A stretch of 64,000 bases of DNA, from contig CM048552.1 in assembly GCA_026413225.1 (NCBI GenBank), forward strand, positions 199,591,553-199,655,552, read 5' to 3'. The stretch is from Otis tarda. Taxonomy: Eukaryota > Chordata > Aves > Otidiformes > Otididae. Shown piece by piece: positions 12,701-25,351 of the stretch. The notes beneath the pieces were generated by a model. The model worked only from the letters and a program-made list of their open reading frames with translations. It had not been told where the DNA came from and ran no database searches. Every line of letters starts with the position of its first letter. Within the stretch, counting starts at the first letter, position 1. Position numbers and translations under genes: made by a program.

Positions 12701-13684
12701 AGAAAAGAAGCACAGATTTTGTCAGAAAAGACAGATCTATTTACCCAGTACAATTCTAGGTAGTTTTTTACTTATTGTGTTTTGAAATGTGTTAACTAAT
12801 TGGTACACATTGGATACCCCTAGAACAACAGGTCTGTATTTATATGCCTATCCTACATTTTTAATAGACTGGTCTAATTTTGAAATCTGAGTTCAATCTT
12901 GCTTCTCTTCTGTGGTGCTGTGTATTAATTCCAAATTAGTGACAGCTCCAGTGAAGATGACCACAGTGAGTGTAAATCAGTGAAAAGGAATGAAAAGTGG
13001 GTAAAAGTAGGTCAAGCCATTAGTGAGTGGCTGGAAATATTAAGAGCAGTAAGAAATTATTATTTAACTAGAACAAAAATGCACTAAATTTTAATAAAGG
13101 TAAAACTGTCAATCGTATGCAAAAAAGTGTCTGAAATGCTCGAAACAGAATATATTTTGTTTTTTAAAGGAAGCAGAATAATGTATTCCAGTCTTACAGT
13201 GATAGCAAAATAATTTTTCCTGCATGTGTATCTAGCGAGGATATAAAAATCAAATATACTACTAATAATGCACTATAGTAGTCACATTACAAAGTCAAAA
13301 ACTCAGAGGTTCGTTTATTACATGGTAGAGATTTCCTCTGAAGTTTCATTACTGTATATCATCATCTTGAAGAGCATCAAACAGATATGAGTGCTGCTAT
13401 TTTTAGCCACCTTGAGTAGTAGCTTCATTTTCTCTTAATCCGATTGACATTTACTTGAACATTTATGTGCTCTCTGGTGTGCACAGTGATTTCAGGATCT
13501 ACCCAGCAGATAGTTTGGAGTGAGCTATGAGCAGTACCTTGTTTTTCTGGTCCAATTCTTGCTCCTCAGCAAAGACAAGAGAAATTTCCACCTTCCCCAT
13601 GCGCATCTGACTCATGGATGTGCTCACTCTGAAATTCTGAAGTGCGAAGTATTGCTCTTCATTGTAGTTTCTATTTTAATGTCC
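12701..13684. other. GUCY1A2 intron without recognised elements
   Basis: AT-rich intron. No exon, repeat family or RNA gene recognised. Confidence 0.5.
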
Positions 13685-14445
13685 TCATATAACCTCATGA
13701 AGTTCAAAGCTAACTGCAAGGTCTTGTATCTAGGTCAGAGTAATCTCTAATATTAATATAGACTGGAGGATGAATGGATTGAGAGCAGCTCTGCAGAGAA
13801 GGGTACTGGTGGATAAAAAAATAGGCATGAGTCAGCAATGTGCACTTGCAACCCAGAAAGCCAGTTGTATCCTGGGCTGCATCAAAAGAAATGTGGCCAG
13901 CGGGTTGAGGGAGGTGATTCTGCCCCTCTACTCTGCGTCCAACTCTGGAGTCCTCAGTACAGAAAAACATGGTCCTGTTGGAGTGAGTCCAGAAAAGGGC
14001 CACAAAATTGATCAGAGGCTGGAGCACCAGTCCTATGAAGAAAGGCTGAGCGTTGGGATTGTTAAGCCTGAAGAAGAGAAAGCTCCAGGAGGACCTTATT
14101 GTGGCCTTTTGATATATAAAGGGGGCTTATAAGAAAGATGGAGAGAGAATTTTACAGAGGTCTGCAGTTACAGGACAAGGGGCAATGGTTGTGAACTGAA
14201 AGAGAGTAGGTTTAGATTGAATATAAAGAAGACATTTTTTATGGTAGAGGTGATGAAACAAACACTGGAACAGGTTGCCCAGAGAGGTTGTAGATGCCCC
14301 ATCCCTGGAAATTCAAGGCCAGGTTGGATGGGACTTTGAGCAACCTGATCTAGTGAATGATGTCCCTCCTCATGGCAGGAGGGATTGCAACTAGATGATC
14401 TTTAAGGTCCATTCCAAGCCAAACTATTCCAGGATTCTATGATGC
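13685..14445 (+). mobile_element. CR1 LINE fragment, ~760 bp
   Basis: It reads CCTCATGAAGTTCAAAGCTA at the start, GATTGAGAGCAGCTCTGCAG, GGGCTGCATCAAAAGAAATG, GGGAGGTGATTCTGCCCCTC, CACTGGAACAGGTTGCCCAG and a tail near CCAGGATTCTATGATG. This is the C-terminal part of the CR1 reverse-transcriptase ORF plus the short 3' UTR, 5'-truncated. The frame is interrupted by small insertions, deletions and stops, so it is a dead copy of intermediate age. Confidence 0.93.
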
Positions 14446-15611
14446 CATACGAGAGGACCAAATCAAATTGCCATGAACAACCTGAATTATGAGAACTCTT
14501 GGAGCTTTTTAAAAAAAGGAGTTGAGGAAAAAAAAAACAAAGATAACTGAAAAATTAGTTAAATTGAATTTTGAAGGAGGAGTGACAAGGTTGAAGTTTG
14601 ATGGAGATACTCAACATGGACATTTCAGCTTAAATGCTTAGTTGGGGAAAATCTTCGTAATGACTGAAAACAGAGTCACAGAATGGTAAATCATTAGACA
14701 ATCTTATCAGTACTCATCACATCCAGTTTCAACTACCAGGTCAGTCTAATCAATCCTAATCATTCCCCTGATTCTCCAGTTTTAGTGTCAGAGGAGCTTC
14801 ACAGGGACAAGCACAAGTAGTGTAGGATACAGGACTATCCTACAGTGATATTTTTATAATTTTAATTTTCAGACTAAAATTAACATGAGATGGCTTCATT
14901 CCTATTTTTCTGGTAGTACACAGATATGTACAATGTAACTCTAATGATTCTACTCAGTCAGAGAGTGCAATTTGGTGTTAAATTAGTTTACACAGCTAGG
15001 GAAGTTTCCAAAGGGGAGCATGCTAACAAAGTAAGTAGGTTTGCCTGAAAATTGCAGGAACAGAATATGGTCCCAGATCTCTACTTGCTTACAGTGGTGT
15101 AATGCAACTAACTTTAGTGAAAAAGTCATTCTGAAACTAAATTATTCAATAAAGAGCAGAATTTGTATTTAATTTTTGTATTTGGCATCAGAGACTCAGC
15201 TCTTTTTGTAGTAACCCCTTTATTTGTATTCAAATTGGTTATGTTCATCCACAGCTTTTAAGGACAACGATGTGCAGTTATTTGGATTTCTGTTAATTCT
15301 TCCTTCTTGTTTAGAGATTTTTTTTTTTTTTACAATCTATTTCTTAGCCAGCCAGAGTGTCTTTTTAACTTCTGATATTTTTTATCACTATGCTCATTTC
15401 TATTCTTCCCTAGTTTCTACATTTTTCAACAGCCATTACAATGCACTGGCCCATCCGTTTGTCTTTGGAAAGACAACCTGCTAAACTGCAGGGATTTGGC
15501 AGTCTCTGCTTCTTGTGGACAGAGATCCTGAGATATGGCTTGGGTAAAACAGGCAAACAGATAGCAGTATTGATTGTTCCTACATTTTAGAATGGCTATA
15601 TTTTTTTTTTT
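14446..15611. other. GUCY1A2 intron without recognised elements
   Basis: AT-rich intron. CAGAGTCACAGAATGGTAAA at ~14672 might be a very old CR1 remnant, but the flanking sequence does not support a call. Nothing else is recognised. Confidence 0.45.
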
Positions 15612-15806
15612 TACTGCAAGAGTCGTTAGGTATTGGAACAATCTGTCCAGGGAAGTCGTGGAATCACCATCTGTGGAGGTGTTAAAAAAACATGCAGACG
15701 TGGCACTTCAGGACATGGTTTAGTAGGCATGGTGATGTTGCATTGACAGTTGGACTTGATGATCTTAGAGGTCTTTTCCAACTGTAATGATTCTACTATT
15801 CTATAC
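15612..15806 (+). mobile_element. CR1 LINE 3' fragment of an older subfamily
   Basis: Landmarks are TATTGGAACAATCTGTCCAG, GTGGCACTTCAGGACATGGT, TTTAGTAGGCATGGTGATGT, TTGGACTTGATGATCTTAGA and the tail AATGATTCTACTATTCTAT. The GGACATGGTTTAGTGGGCATGG signature marks a CR1 subfamily distinct from the young copies nearby. Truncated to ~195 bp. Confidence 0.92.
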
Positions 15807-17231
15807 ATGTGGGTTTTTTTTTTCCATACACAAGTACTATTGGGAGCTTCCAAAAGTGACGAGGGAGCTCTAAAAGCTGTCTCAGGTCTCAGGTCATGAG
15901 AAACACTCAGCTGCTTCTGTATATCCTCCTGCATAATCAGCAGGAAGGGCTAAGGAGCCAAACTTGGCAATGGGCTTGTAGCAGTTTCTGCAAGTTTGAT
16001 GGAGGGAAGTATTTGCTCATACTGCTGTTCTAGATTCATGCTCTGGGTACACTAACATGTAATGCTTACTTTTTGATCTGTTTATCAGGACTGCAAATTA
16101 ATCTGAGAAGATCCAGGTCTACTAGTATTAGTAGAATCCCTGCAGAGAGAAGAATCAGCTGTATTTATTCCCGGAATAACTCCTTGGTCACTGTATGCTT
16201 TCTTCTCATCCTAGTCTTTGCTGAAACCTTTTCTGGCATTCCTGTAGTGTTGTGGGCAGAGTGAAAGCCAGATTCGTTATGTAGCAAAAACCAAACTAGT
16301 CCTTGAGGTCTGAGTCTGCTTGGGCATGTGTTAATAGACTGTGTGCAGAGCACATTGCAGATGTGTGGGCAAGCTGACTGCAAAACATAATGCTGTCAAT
16401 AAAGCTGCAGAACTTGAGGGCTTCAGTGTTTCTCAGACTGCCTTTATCCAGAGCCAGAGGGCTTCTGTAATTTCTTTTGCTCCTACTTCCTCCTGAGGGA
16501 CAGCTTGCTTTAAAGAAAAGCAAGGATAAGAGAGAGGTAAGGCGTGTCTGAAGAGACCAGAGGGATCAATCTGCCGAGCTTGATGCCTGAAGGCAGGGAA
16601 TTCACAGTCAGGTAGCCTACATAGTAGAGAGAGGCAACAATTCTTATTTGAAAATAACAGAGACAGGTGCAGTCAAAAGTCTATAGCAATAGCATCTATT
16701 TGTAAATTATCCATATACTAGGAAGAGCTACCTGCTAATGAGAAGTTATAGACTCTTAATTGTTTTTTTTGTGGTGATGTTTTGGTTTTCTAATTCTCTT
16801 CCTGATATACTTTTCTGGCAAAACAAATAGTAATGTTGAATTATTATAATGTAGCACTATTCTTACCCAACAGCAAACTCAGCCAGGATAGTGTCAAGCA
16901 AAGCTGCAAGCAATTTCTCATTTAGGAAAATAGAGTTTTCTGTATGACTGCTATCGGAAAATGTTGTCATATCTCAGCTGATGGCATATACTCTTCTAAA
17001 TATAATGATCTTCTTTGGTTATAATGGTGATGAACCACTATGCAATTGCATGTCGGATTTTGACTGCACCTGTTTGCAAACTCAGGTAATTATGCTCCGT
17101 TGTCTAATTGCTTATTTTATGGATGTTTTGCTCACATGTTTTTAAGCAATGCTATTTGATTGCAGATAACTGATTGTAGGGATCTCTTCGCATTATCATA
17201 CTTTAACATTTGATTTGTCTGATTGCTGCAG
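15807..17231. other. GUCY1A2 intron up to the second exon
   Basis: No repeat family or extra exon recognised. The final bases (GATTTGTCTGATTGCTGCAG) form the acceptor for the exon at 17232. Confidence 0.6.
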
Positions 17232-17375
17232 GTGGAAACAATAGGTGATGCATACTGTGTTGCGGCAGGACTCCATAAGAAAAGTCTTAGTCATGCTAAA
17301 GCCATTGCCCTGATGGCGCTGAAGATGATGGAGCTTTCAGAAGAGGTTCTCACTCCAGATGGGAGCCCTATTAAG
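17232..17375 (+). CDS. GUCY1A2: GUCY1A2 internal exon: second metal-binding Asp of the cyclase domain
   Basis: This 144-base exon encodes 48 residues, phase 0 at both ends, and continues directly from ...LDIYK of the exon ending at 2425. It opens [20 protein letters not shown] and ends ...[10 protein letters not shown]. The acceptor AG is at 17230-17231 and the donor is GTAAAC at 17376. The Asp in IGDAY (codon 17247-17249) is the second of the two aspartates that hold the metal ions for GTP cyclisation; the alpha subunit supplies both. The following helix ([19 protein letters not shown]) packs at the catalytic dimer. From memory, mammalian alpha-2 has RPIQ where this copy has SPIK, and small differences at [11 protein letters not shown]; none touches a catalytic residue. 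The short exon sits ~14.8 kb from its left neighbour and ~38.7 kb from its right one. Confidence 0.97.
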
Positions 17376-17746
17376 GTAAACCCTTTGCTCTTTATTCTCA
17401 GCTAGTCAGTTGTACATGGACCTGATTGATTCCATCATGTTCTGTCAGCAGAAATCTGTTGATTGCTATGAGAATTTAAAATTACATCAATATATCACAG
17501 TTTTTTTTCATGGACATATATTTCACTGGTATCCATCAACAATCATGTACCTTACTCTAAAAGTACAGCAGACAACACAGACTAGCTGTTGCCTTGTTGT
17601 ATGCAATGAGTGCCTATTTGTGACTGGAGGGCATTAGATGCTCTCCTGAAGCCCTTCTTCCAATTCAGTTTAGTGTGAGAAGACAACAGTTCAAATGATC
17701 CAGGACTGTCCCATGCTACAAGCCAAAACACAGTATGAAATGGCGT
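17376..17746. other. Start of the second GUCY1A2 intron
   Basis: Begins with the donor GTAAAC. No repeat or additional exon recognised before the LTR copy. Confidence 0.6.
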
Positions 17747-18819
17747 TGTAGTTTAGCCCCACTCGGGACCAAGCACTCCACAACCTCTCACTCAGCCTCC
17801 CCACCACCAGAGATAATATAACAAAAGGCTTGAGAGTCAAGATAAGGCCAGGGAGAGATCATTCAACAGTTACCATAGAGAGCAAAACAGACTCAACTTG
17901 GGGAAAACAATTTATTAACAATGAAACTGAAGTAGAATGAGAGACAAAAGCAGATCTTAAGAACACCTTCCCTCACCTCTCCCCTCTTTCCAGGCTTAAC
18001 TTAATTCTGGACTAAAACACCTTCTCCCCCCGCACCCGCCAGCCTGAGTGGCACAGGAGGAACGGGGAATGCAGGGTGCAGTCAGTTCATAACATGTTGC
18101 TTCTGCTGCTCCTTCCTCCTTGGGGGAAGAACTCCTCACATTCCTCCCCTGCTCCATCATGGGGTCCCTCCCACGGACTGCAGTGCTTCATTAACTACTC
18201 CAGCGTGGGTCCTTTTCCATGGGGTGCAGTTCCTTAGGAACCAGCTGCCCCAGTGTGGGCCTCCACGGGCCACAGCCTCCTTCAGGCATCCGCCTGCCTC
18301 AGCGTGGGGTCCTCCATGGGCTGCAGGTGGATTTCTGCTCCTCTCTGGGCCTCCATGGGCTGCAGGGGGACATCCTGCTTCACCATGGTCTTCACCACAG
18401 GCTGCAGGGGAATTTTATCAGGAGCAACCTTACTGCTCCCTCTCCTTCTTTGGTGACCTTGGCATCTGCAGCCGTTCCTTTCCTCACAAATGGACCCAGG
18501 CAGTTGCCTCTCATATGCTCTCACATATCCTCTCTTCTCTCCTCTCCTCTCTTCTCTCGGCTGGGCTGGTCCAGGCCCAGATGGCCACCTGGAAGGAGGC
18601 CAGAGGGCGAGGTCCACAAGGCCCACTCCTTCCCCTGTCTACCCACACTTCTGTTTTATTTTCCCCTTCTTAAATACATTCTCACAGAGACGTTATCACC
18701 ATCCCCGTTTGACTCAGACCTGGCCAGCGGTGGGTCCACCCTGGAGGCGGCCAGGTCCACTGGACAAAGGGGAAGCAGAAGCTGCCACTGTAGCCCCGCT
18801 GCTACAGAAAATGAGCACA
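17747..18819 (-). mobile_element. Solo LTR, class II (ERVK-like) endogenous retrovirus, antisense to GUCY1A2
   Basis: About 1.07 kb, bounded on the + strand by TGTAGTTTAGCCCC and ...GAGCACA, the reverse complements of an LTR 3' and 5' end. It aligns in reverse complement with the LTR at 25352-26494. Shared features are a TATTTAAG element (reverse complement at 18669-18676), tandem GGGCTGCAGG/CCATGG units at ~18310-18415, and AATAAA (reverse complement at 17911-17916). No internal retroviral sequence or primer-binding site adjoins it, and I see no clear target duplication, so it is a fossil solo LTR. It is well diverged from the other two copies. Long antisense frames (up to 206 codons) arise from its GC-rich repeats and are not genes. 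Confidence 0.9.
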
Positions 18820-21134
18820 GATTTAGGCTGCTGATCTGAACTTCAGCACTAGTGTGGAGACACTCAGAGAGTTCTGCGGCTCTAAGGAGCAACATGTATC
18901 TTTTCAAAATAGTTGTGACCTGTATAAGAGAAGCCTGTGTAGACTACTTGCTCTTAGTGTTAATGTGCTTCCTTCCCATACAGTTCCAGTTCCTTCTAGA
19001 TTGGTACAAGTGGTAGCAGGAGATGAAAAAACACGTGTCCTTTTGTATCATTTTAAAGTTCCATTGCTGTTCTGCTTCTCTTCATGTTATACCAACCTCG
19101 TAGCTGCTGGCATTTAGAATTGGTAATGTTTAGGTAAAATATGGAGGTTCAGCCAGGAAGAAAAACTGTGGAGATATGTATGTGTCTTTCTTTTTCAAGG
19201 GTCAGATTACACATTGTTTTCGTTATGTGTACTCTCTCCTGTTTTTGGTTAAATTGTTCTTCTCATAATATAAACCTTTTGTTTTCAAAGAAAATGGGGG
19301 AATTATGTAGAACAATTATTCAACACTGTCTAAAGCCTATAACAAAAGCCATATGTAGCTGGATGAGAAGGCTGGACAGGCTTCCCATGGGATTATTTGC
19401 ATCGTGATTGAAATGCACTTTGTAAAGTGCAATTCCTCATGTCTGTTAAAAAATGAGGGTTACATTCAAAATGCTTTTTTTTTTTCTCCCAAAATTGAAA
19501 GACCTGTTTTGAATATTTAAAATTTGACAGAAATGAGGTAAATTAAAAAAAGAATATATTCATGGATGTTGCTGTGTTGCTCCTTGAGCAATAAAATTCT
19601 GTGTTTCTGAGATCAAACTATTCTCTATCTATTAGTTAGGTCATATCTTGAACTGTATTCCTTGAACTCTTTGTGTATGGTGAATCAAGAGAGACTTAAT
19701 CCTAATGAATTGTTCAGCCCAGAAAGGAGAGTGTGGATGCAAGGCAACCAAGCTAGAAATCCCATGAAATATGGCAACACAGTATTAAAATTAAAATATA
19801 TTGAGTATTTATTTGATTATTGAAAAATATCTGCGTATTCAAAAGAATAACTTTCTGAAAAAATATCTTGGATTATGGATCTTAAAGAAGTTTTTTTGAA
19901 GCTTCATATGGACATTCATCAAACACAGAATAAGCATTAAAAGACAAATGTCTGAAGATATCAGAAGACATAGCATTTTCAGTTTTGATATAAGACTGTT
20001 TCAAACAAGTATCAATTTAATCCTATTAAAATAGATTTTCTAGATTGTTTGCTGATTTCTCTATTTTTCCAGTGACTCTAGCTGATTAATACATTCTAGC
20101 TATACTGTCACATGCTGGGAGACCTGTTTTCCAGATCCTCTCCATCTTTTCACTTTCTTTTGAGTGATTGCTGCAGTTTTTTGGAAATTTTGAAGGTGTA
20201 TGTTTTACTCTGAGAGTCACAGTTTGTGACTGTTTTCATTACCACTGTCTTTATTTTTCAGAAAATTCCTCATAATTTCAGTGGCTGCATAAGAAAACCT
20301 TCAAAAGAAACACTAAAGGACAGTGCAGAGGAAAAATACTTGCATATAATAAAATACTAGGAATAACCAAACTTTCAAAAAGTGCTAATAAACCTCCTTT
20401 AGAATTCAGAAGAAAAAAGTCAGTTCATCATACTTAAACTGAAAGTAAAGATGCTGAGAAGCTCCTCAGTGAGTGTTAGTTGTCCTGCCTTCAGTTTTAG
20501 GAGTAATAGATTTCATGCATGAGGGATGGTGATATCAACTAATCTCACCTCCTGGGTGAGAAAAGCCGTAGAATGTTGTGCCTACGTAAAATGTTGTACC
20601 TTTGTACCTAACCAGGTAAATAATGTTTTAAAAAGCTTGTTTCATAAGGACATCTTGATTTGATTTTAAATTTATTAAGGTTAAGATTCCTCTTACATGG
20701 ATGTCTACCTTGTAAGGCAATTGAAATTTGAGAAGTCTACTTTAGTTTGTCCTAGTTTAGGTGTCTACTCTAGGATGAGATGAATCATGCCCTAAAAATG
20801 TGTGTTTTCTCAGTTGTCTGCAAGGGAGGTCTATGGACTTAGCCTAAATGTGGATGTCTACACTGTAAGTTTCTACACTTTGTCAGATGAATCCTCCTAC
20901 AAATGGCAAAGAACGCATAGTTTATCTTAGTGGTTATGTCAGTGATCGTCACAGTTAAAAACATACGCATAATGTCTAAATTGAATTGGCATGACTTTAT
21001 CTTCCAGCCAATGTTGAATTGGCTAGTGATCTCTATTTTTTTTGTTAGCTGCCAGTTTTTCACTTAAAAAAAACCATGAAGGTGCCCATCATGCCACAGA
21101 TTCCCATTAACAAATGTTCCATGTGCATAATAAT
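18820..21134. other. GUCY1A2 intron without recognised elements
   Basis: AT-rich intron with T runs near 19470-19480. No exon, repeat family or RNA gene recognised. Confidence 0.5.
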
Positions 21135-21366
21135 ATCTTAAAGCTGTGTCAGGGGTAGTTCAGATTGGATGTTAGGACAAACTGGTCAAACACTGGAACA
21201 GGCTCCCCAGGGAAGTGGTCATGGCCCCAAGCCTGTCAGTGTTCATGTGTTTGGACAACATTCTTAAATACATAGTTGAACTTTTAGGTTCCCCTGTGTG
21301 GAGTCAAGAGTTGGACTTGATGATCCTTGTGGGTCTCTTCCAACTTAAGATTCTATGGTTCTATAA
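21135..21366 (+). mobile_element. CR1 LINE 3' fragment of an older subfamily
   Basis: Landmarks are CACTGGAACAGGCTCCCCAG, GAAGTGGTCATGG, GTTGGACTTGATGATCCTTG, TGGGTCTCTTCCAACTTAAG and the tail ATTCTATGGTTCTATAA. The signature GATGATCCTTGTGGGTC differs from the young copies, so this is another old CR1 lineage, truncated to ~230 bp. Confidence 0.9.
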
Positions 21367-24300
21367 TCTACCTGAAGTTTAAGGAACCCCTAGGTATGTG
21401 TAACATTTACTATGGATTCAACTCAGAACTGTTAATATCAGACTTACTGCATGACACATTTTACAATTAAGCTTTGCTATTAAAATATTTAAATATTGAT
21501 TAACTTTAGATGCAAAGTACACAGTGTAGGTTATAAGACATTTATAAGTGACCTGACTTCTAAACAGTGAATTAGATTGTATTATAATGTAGTTACTTTG
21601 AGCGGTCTTGTTGATATGGATGGCAAAAAAAAAGTACAGCATTTTTACTGGTTTTTGACCTTAATTCTTATCTGTGATTCATGTTACCAAGCACAAGTCA
21701 CATTTCCTGAGTTCTTGCCAAGTGTGTCGAATATAGAATACTGGTGCAACTTTTGTTTTCTTTTATTGAAAAACCTACATCGATATTTGGATATCTGAAA
21801 AGGACTTGAAATCAAAGGGCAGTTTTCTTCATGGCTAGTTTTTAATATCTTTGACAGCTTTTGTGAGTTACTGTGACTAAATTACATCTTTATTCTTCAG
21901 GGTAGTCTAGTAGCTGTTTTGAAAAAGTAAGACAACTACTTCACAAAGTCCAAGACAAATTTTCAAAACATAATTCCTGAAAATAAGAGACTTTCTGATC
22001 TTAGCAGTAAACAACAGTCTTCTGTTTTCTGTCCCTCCAAAACTGGCTGATAATCCTTGATTAGATAGGAAGAAATTATTCTCAGCCACTTTATGTAATA
22101 CATGGCAGCAGTTATTTGAATTTCGATTTCTGTTAGTAAGCTCACAATTACAGCACAGTTAGTTAGTAAGAAGCAAACATGCTGAAGTCTCCTTGGTGTT
22201 TGCAGGGGATTTCTTTTCCAGAGGCATATTTCTTGTTTAAACTCTCTGAGATCAGCACTGGCAACCGCAAGTTCAGAAGTTATTCCCCAGGTTTGTGTGC
22301 TGTGACTGAGGCTAATTACTTCAGGTGTGATGTTTTTTTAAGGCAGTCATTATGAATCTGTTTGGGTTGTCCTGGTTGCAGAGATTTCAGCTCCAGGGAA
22401 ACCTAACTGCAGTTATGAAACAGTGCTTTTTATTTGAAGAATACTCAATTAAATGTGTCTGACTTTATGATTATGGTTTATGGAATATATACCTTTTCTA
22501 AATAACTTTGATGGATATATTTTTTTTTTTGTCATCTCAGGACTGAATTCACCAGAATGCAAATGTTTACTTTTTGTAGTGCTTGAAAGGTTCATCCCAG
22601 TGATAGCAGCAAGAGATTCAGGAAGTTAGGAAGAAAAAGTAAATGAACGAATTAAAAAAAATACCGTATTGTGTAAGTGGGAATTTAGATTTTCACCTAT
22701 AAGGTGCATTAGCAGACAATCAAATGATCACAAAAATACCTTGTTTGTAAGTCCCTTAGAGCAATGCTTGTGTGGCCAGTAAACAGCGACAGACCTCAGG
22801 ATGGTGACAAGGTGTATGAAGCAGGTCTGGCTTATACCCAAATGATGCTCGTGTCCCCTCAGTCAGAGCTAATAGTGTGCTGATGAGAGCACCATGGTGT
22901 GCTGCTGACACACACTCAGGCATTTGACACTTCCAGGAGAGCCAAAGGCAGCAGCAATGCATAAACCTAATGGACGCCCTGAGCCTGCACTCCTTATAGC
23001 TGCATGAATAGCCTGTGATTTGCAGGGTAATGAAAAAAAATGTTGTTTTGCAGAAAGAGAGAGCCAGCTATGTTGTAGCAACCTCCACAAATCCAATCAT
23101 CAGTGTTTTAACACAGTCTGCTATTTTTGAAAGAAATATTTGTGACAGAAAATGGGCTGATCATTCTCCTGTGAGTGATGGAGAAGGTTTCAGGTCCCTG
23201 TGTGATTTTTTTTTTTAAACTCAGTTCTATTTGAGGCAAAATCCCATTACTTTAGCACGAGCTAAGGCCTTAGTACAAAAGAAGAACTTTTGGCTCAGAG
23301 ACTGCATGCGGAATTGGATACACATTTATATCCTTTCAGCAAAACACTTTTTGGTCCAGAAGCATTTGTTTGATTTAGGTTCTGTATGACTAATTATATG
23401 TAGTGCCCTATGACTGTAGTTTGAAAATATTGATTTAAAACTGCCTCCTACATTTAGGTGAGCATTACTTGAATTTAGGATATGCTTCATCTTTTGCTAC
23501 ACTTTTTTTTTAGATAAAGTGGAAGTACATGAATTGTAATAACTAGAGATAATGCTGTAAGAAGAATTCTCCAGAGTGTTGACCTTTAGAGATAAAGGTT
23601 GCAATGCAGATCTCATTTGATGTGTTAAAACCCATAGGATATTATTGGTGGCATCACTTTTTATCATGCTTCAAATTTGGCCTAATTAATTAATGTGCAG
23701 TGTATGTCCCAAAAAAACAGAAAGGCTTCCTTTTCAGTTTATTGTTAAAAGGGCTGCTCTGGCAGAACATACCTAGTTTTGACTAATGAGATTTCCCAAG
23801 AGGTTATTCTCTAAGATTATCTGTTTATTTTTATAGTGTAGGAAGGTGGTCCTAATAGGGTTGTGAAGAGATACAGAACTGGGAACACACAGAGGAAAAG
23901 TAAACGATTAACTGCATTAACTACAGTTATGTAGATCTGTTGTGTACAGGTGTTCCTACCACAGTAATTCAAAACATGTTTTAAAATGTGTTCCTCTACA
24001 GCAGAAAAATGTCATGTATCTTTCAAGTGACTATGTTACAATAACATGAGAATTAGTCCTGTAAATACTGTAATCACAAACTGAAGCAAATACATACCCT
24101 CACCTCAGTTTTTGCTCTCCTGCTAATGACTAGTTCCTGAAATAATCTAAATAGAGTAGTGCAGAAAATTTTTAGCTGATATAGGCTTTGATTTGATTAA
24201 TTTATTCTCAGGAGGGATAGATGTGACCTTGTATTTTCAAGGCACATAGTCTGGTCCTCATCTCAGTTGTTTCTTTATAATCAAGACAGAGCACTTGATG

Positions 24301-25084
24301 CAGTTGCAGCTTCTGACTTTCAGATGTGCATTGCCAAACCTATTTTAGTATTTGATTTAGAAGCTGCACTCAGTGTAGTCTGGTATTAGCACTATCAACA
24401 CAAGAGCCTTTCTTCATCTGTCAGCTAGACAAAGAAGAACAGCATGGCAGAGTGACCATTTCATGTAAAGAGTGGGGTTAACCTCATCTAATTTCTAACA
24501 TGGGCAGTGTGAATGGCGACATCTCAACTTGTAACTGCAGGCTCCCTTTTTAAATGGAGACAGTAAAGCTATTTTAGTCTGTGTTCATCTCACATGCTTT
24601 TAGGGTCTACTTTATAATTAAATATTTGAATGAGTATTTGTCAGATAAGTCCTGCCTCAAAGGTGAACAGGCTAATGAGCTCTCAGAAGGATGGAAGGAT
24701 GGACTATCCCACCGTAAGGAGCTGGACTGAAACACAGGTTCAGATCTTTGTTCAGTCACAACCTTTCCATTTGAATTTTAGATATTATCCAGACTTCCTA
24801 AACTTCAACTTCCTATATATACAATGTAGATGACAAATAATGTTTTACATGTAGAAACATTTCTGTAGCATATCTAAGCTGTGTGACTTTACAGCCATGC
24901 AGCTGCATTAGTTTTTGTTGGTGTTGACTATTTAAATACTGGTGGTCATGATGACTGGAACAATGAAAGCTTGGGTTCGATAAACCTCTAACCTCTATTT
25001 GCCAAGTTGTAAACTTTAATAAGCATGAACTCTGTCTCATGAGTAAGGGTACAGAAGAGACAAAAAGGCTCTGTGGGTTGTGAT
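21367..25084. other. GUCY1A2 intron without recognised elements
   Basis: About 3.7 kb of AT-rich intron with short T runs (22520-22532, 23207-23215). I recognise no repeat family, exon or RNA gene. Short open frames (60-75 codons) look random. Confidence 0.5.
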
Positions 25085-25351
25085 GGCTCATGTCCACAAT
25101 GAGAATGACACTTTTCTAAATAACATGGAAATGGGCAGTGAATGTTTGGTGGATGAGGAACTGGTTGGATGGTCACATCCAGAGAGTAGTGGTCAACAGC
25201 TCAGTGTCCTGATGGAGATCAGTGACAAGTGGTGTCCCTCAGGGGTCCATATTGGGACTACTACTGTTTAGTGTCTTCATCGATGTCATAGACAGTGGGA
25301 TTGAATGCATCTTCAGCAGGTTTGTAGATGACACCAAACTGAGAGGGCAGC
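25085..25351 (+). mobile_element. CR1 LINE, left half, split by an LTR element
   Basis: Reads GGTGGATGAGGAACTGGTTG, GGTGTCCCTCAGGGGTCCAT, a stretch like PQGSILGLLLF of the CR1 reverse transcriptase, then TTTGTAGATGACACCAAACT, where the catalytic-motif region FVDDTKL is expected. It stops abruptly at 25351, where an LTR begins, and resumes at ~26782 with the next expected CR1 bases. The left limit is approximate because the first ~60 bases are diverged. Confidence 0.9.

Noticed and set aside
18219-18839. 206-codon open frame (+), with overlapping frames of 149 and 114 codons
   Set aside because: It lies wholly in the antisense LTR at 17747-18819 (slightly beyond its edge) and comes from GC-rich tandem units. 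The same type of frame recurs in the other LTR copies, with no known domain.
24960-24985. GGTTCGATAAACC, resembling a tRNA B box
   Set aside because: No matching A box or cloverleaf arms around it.
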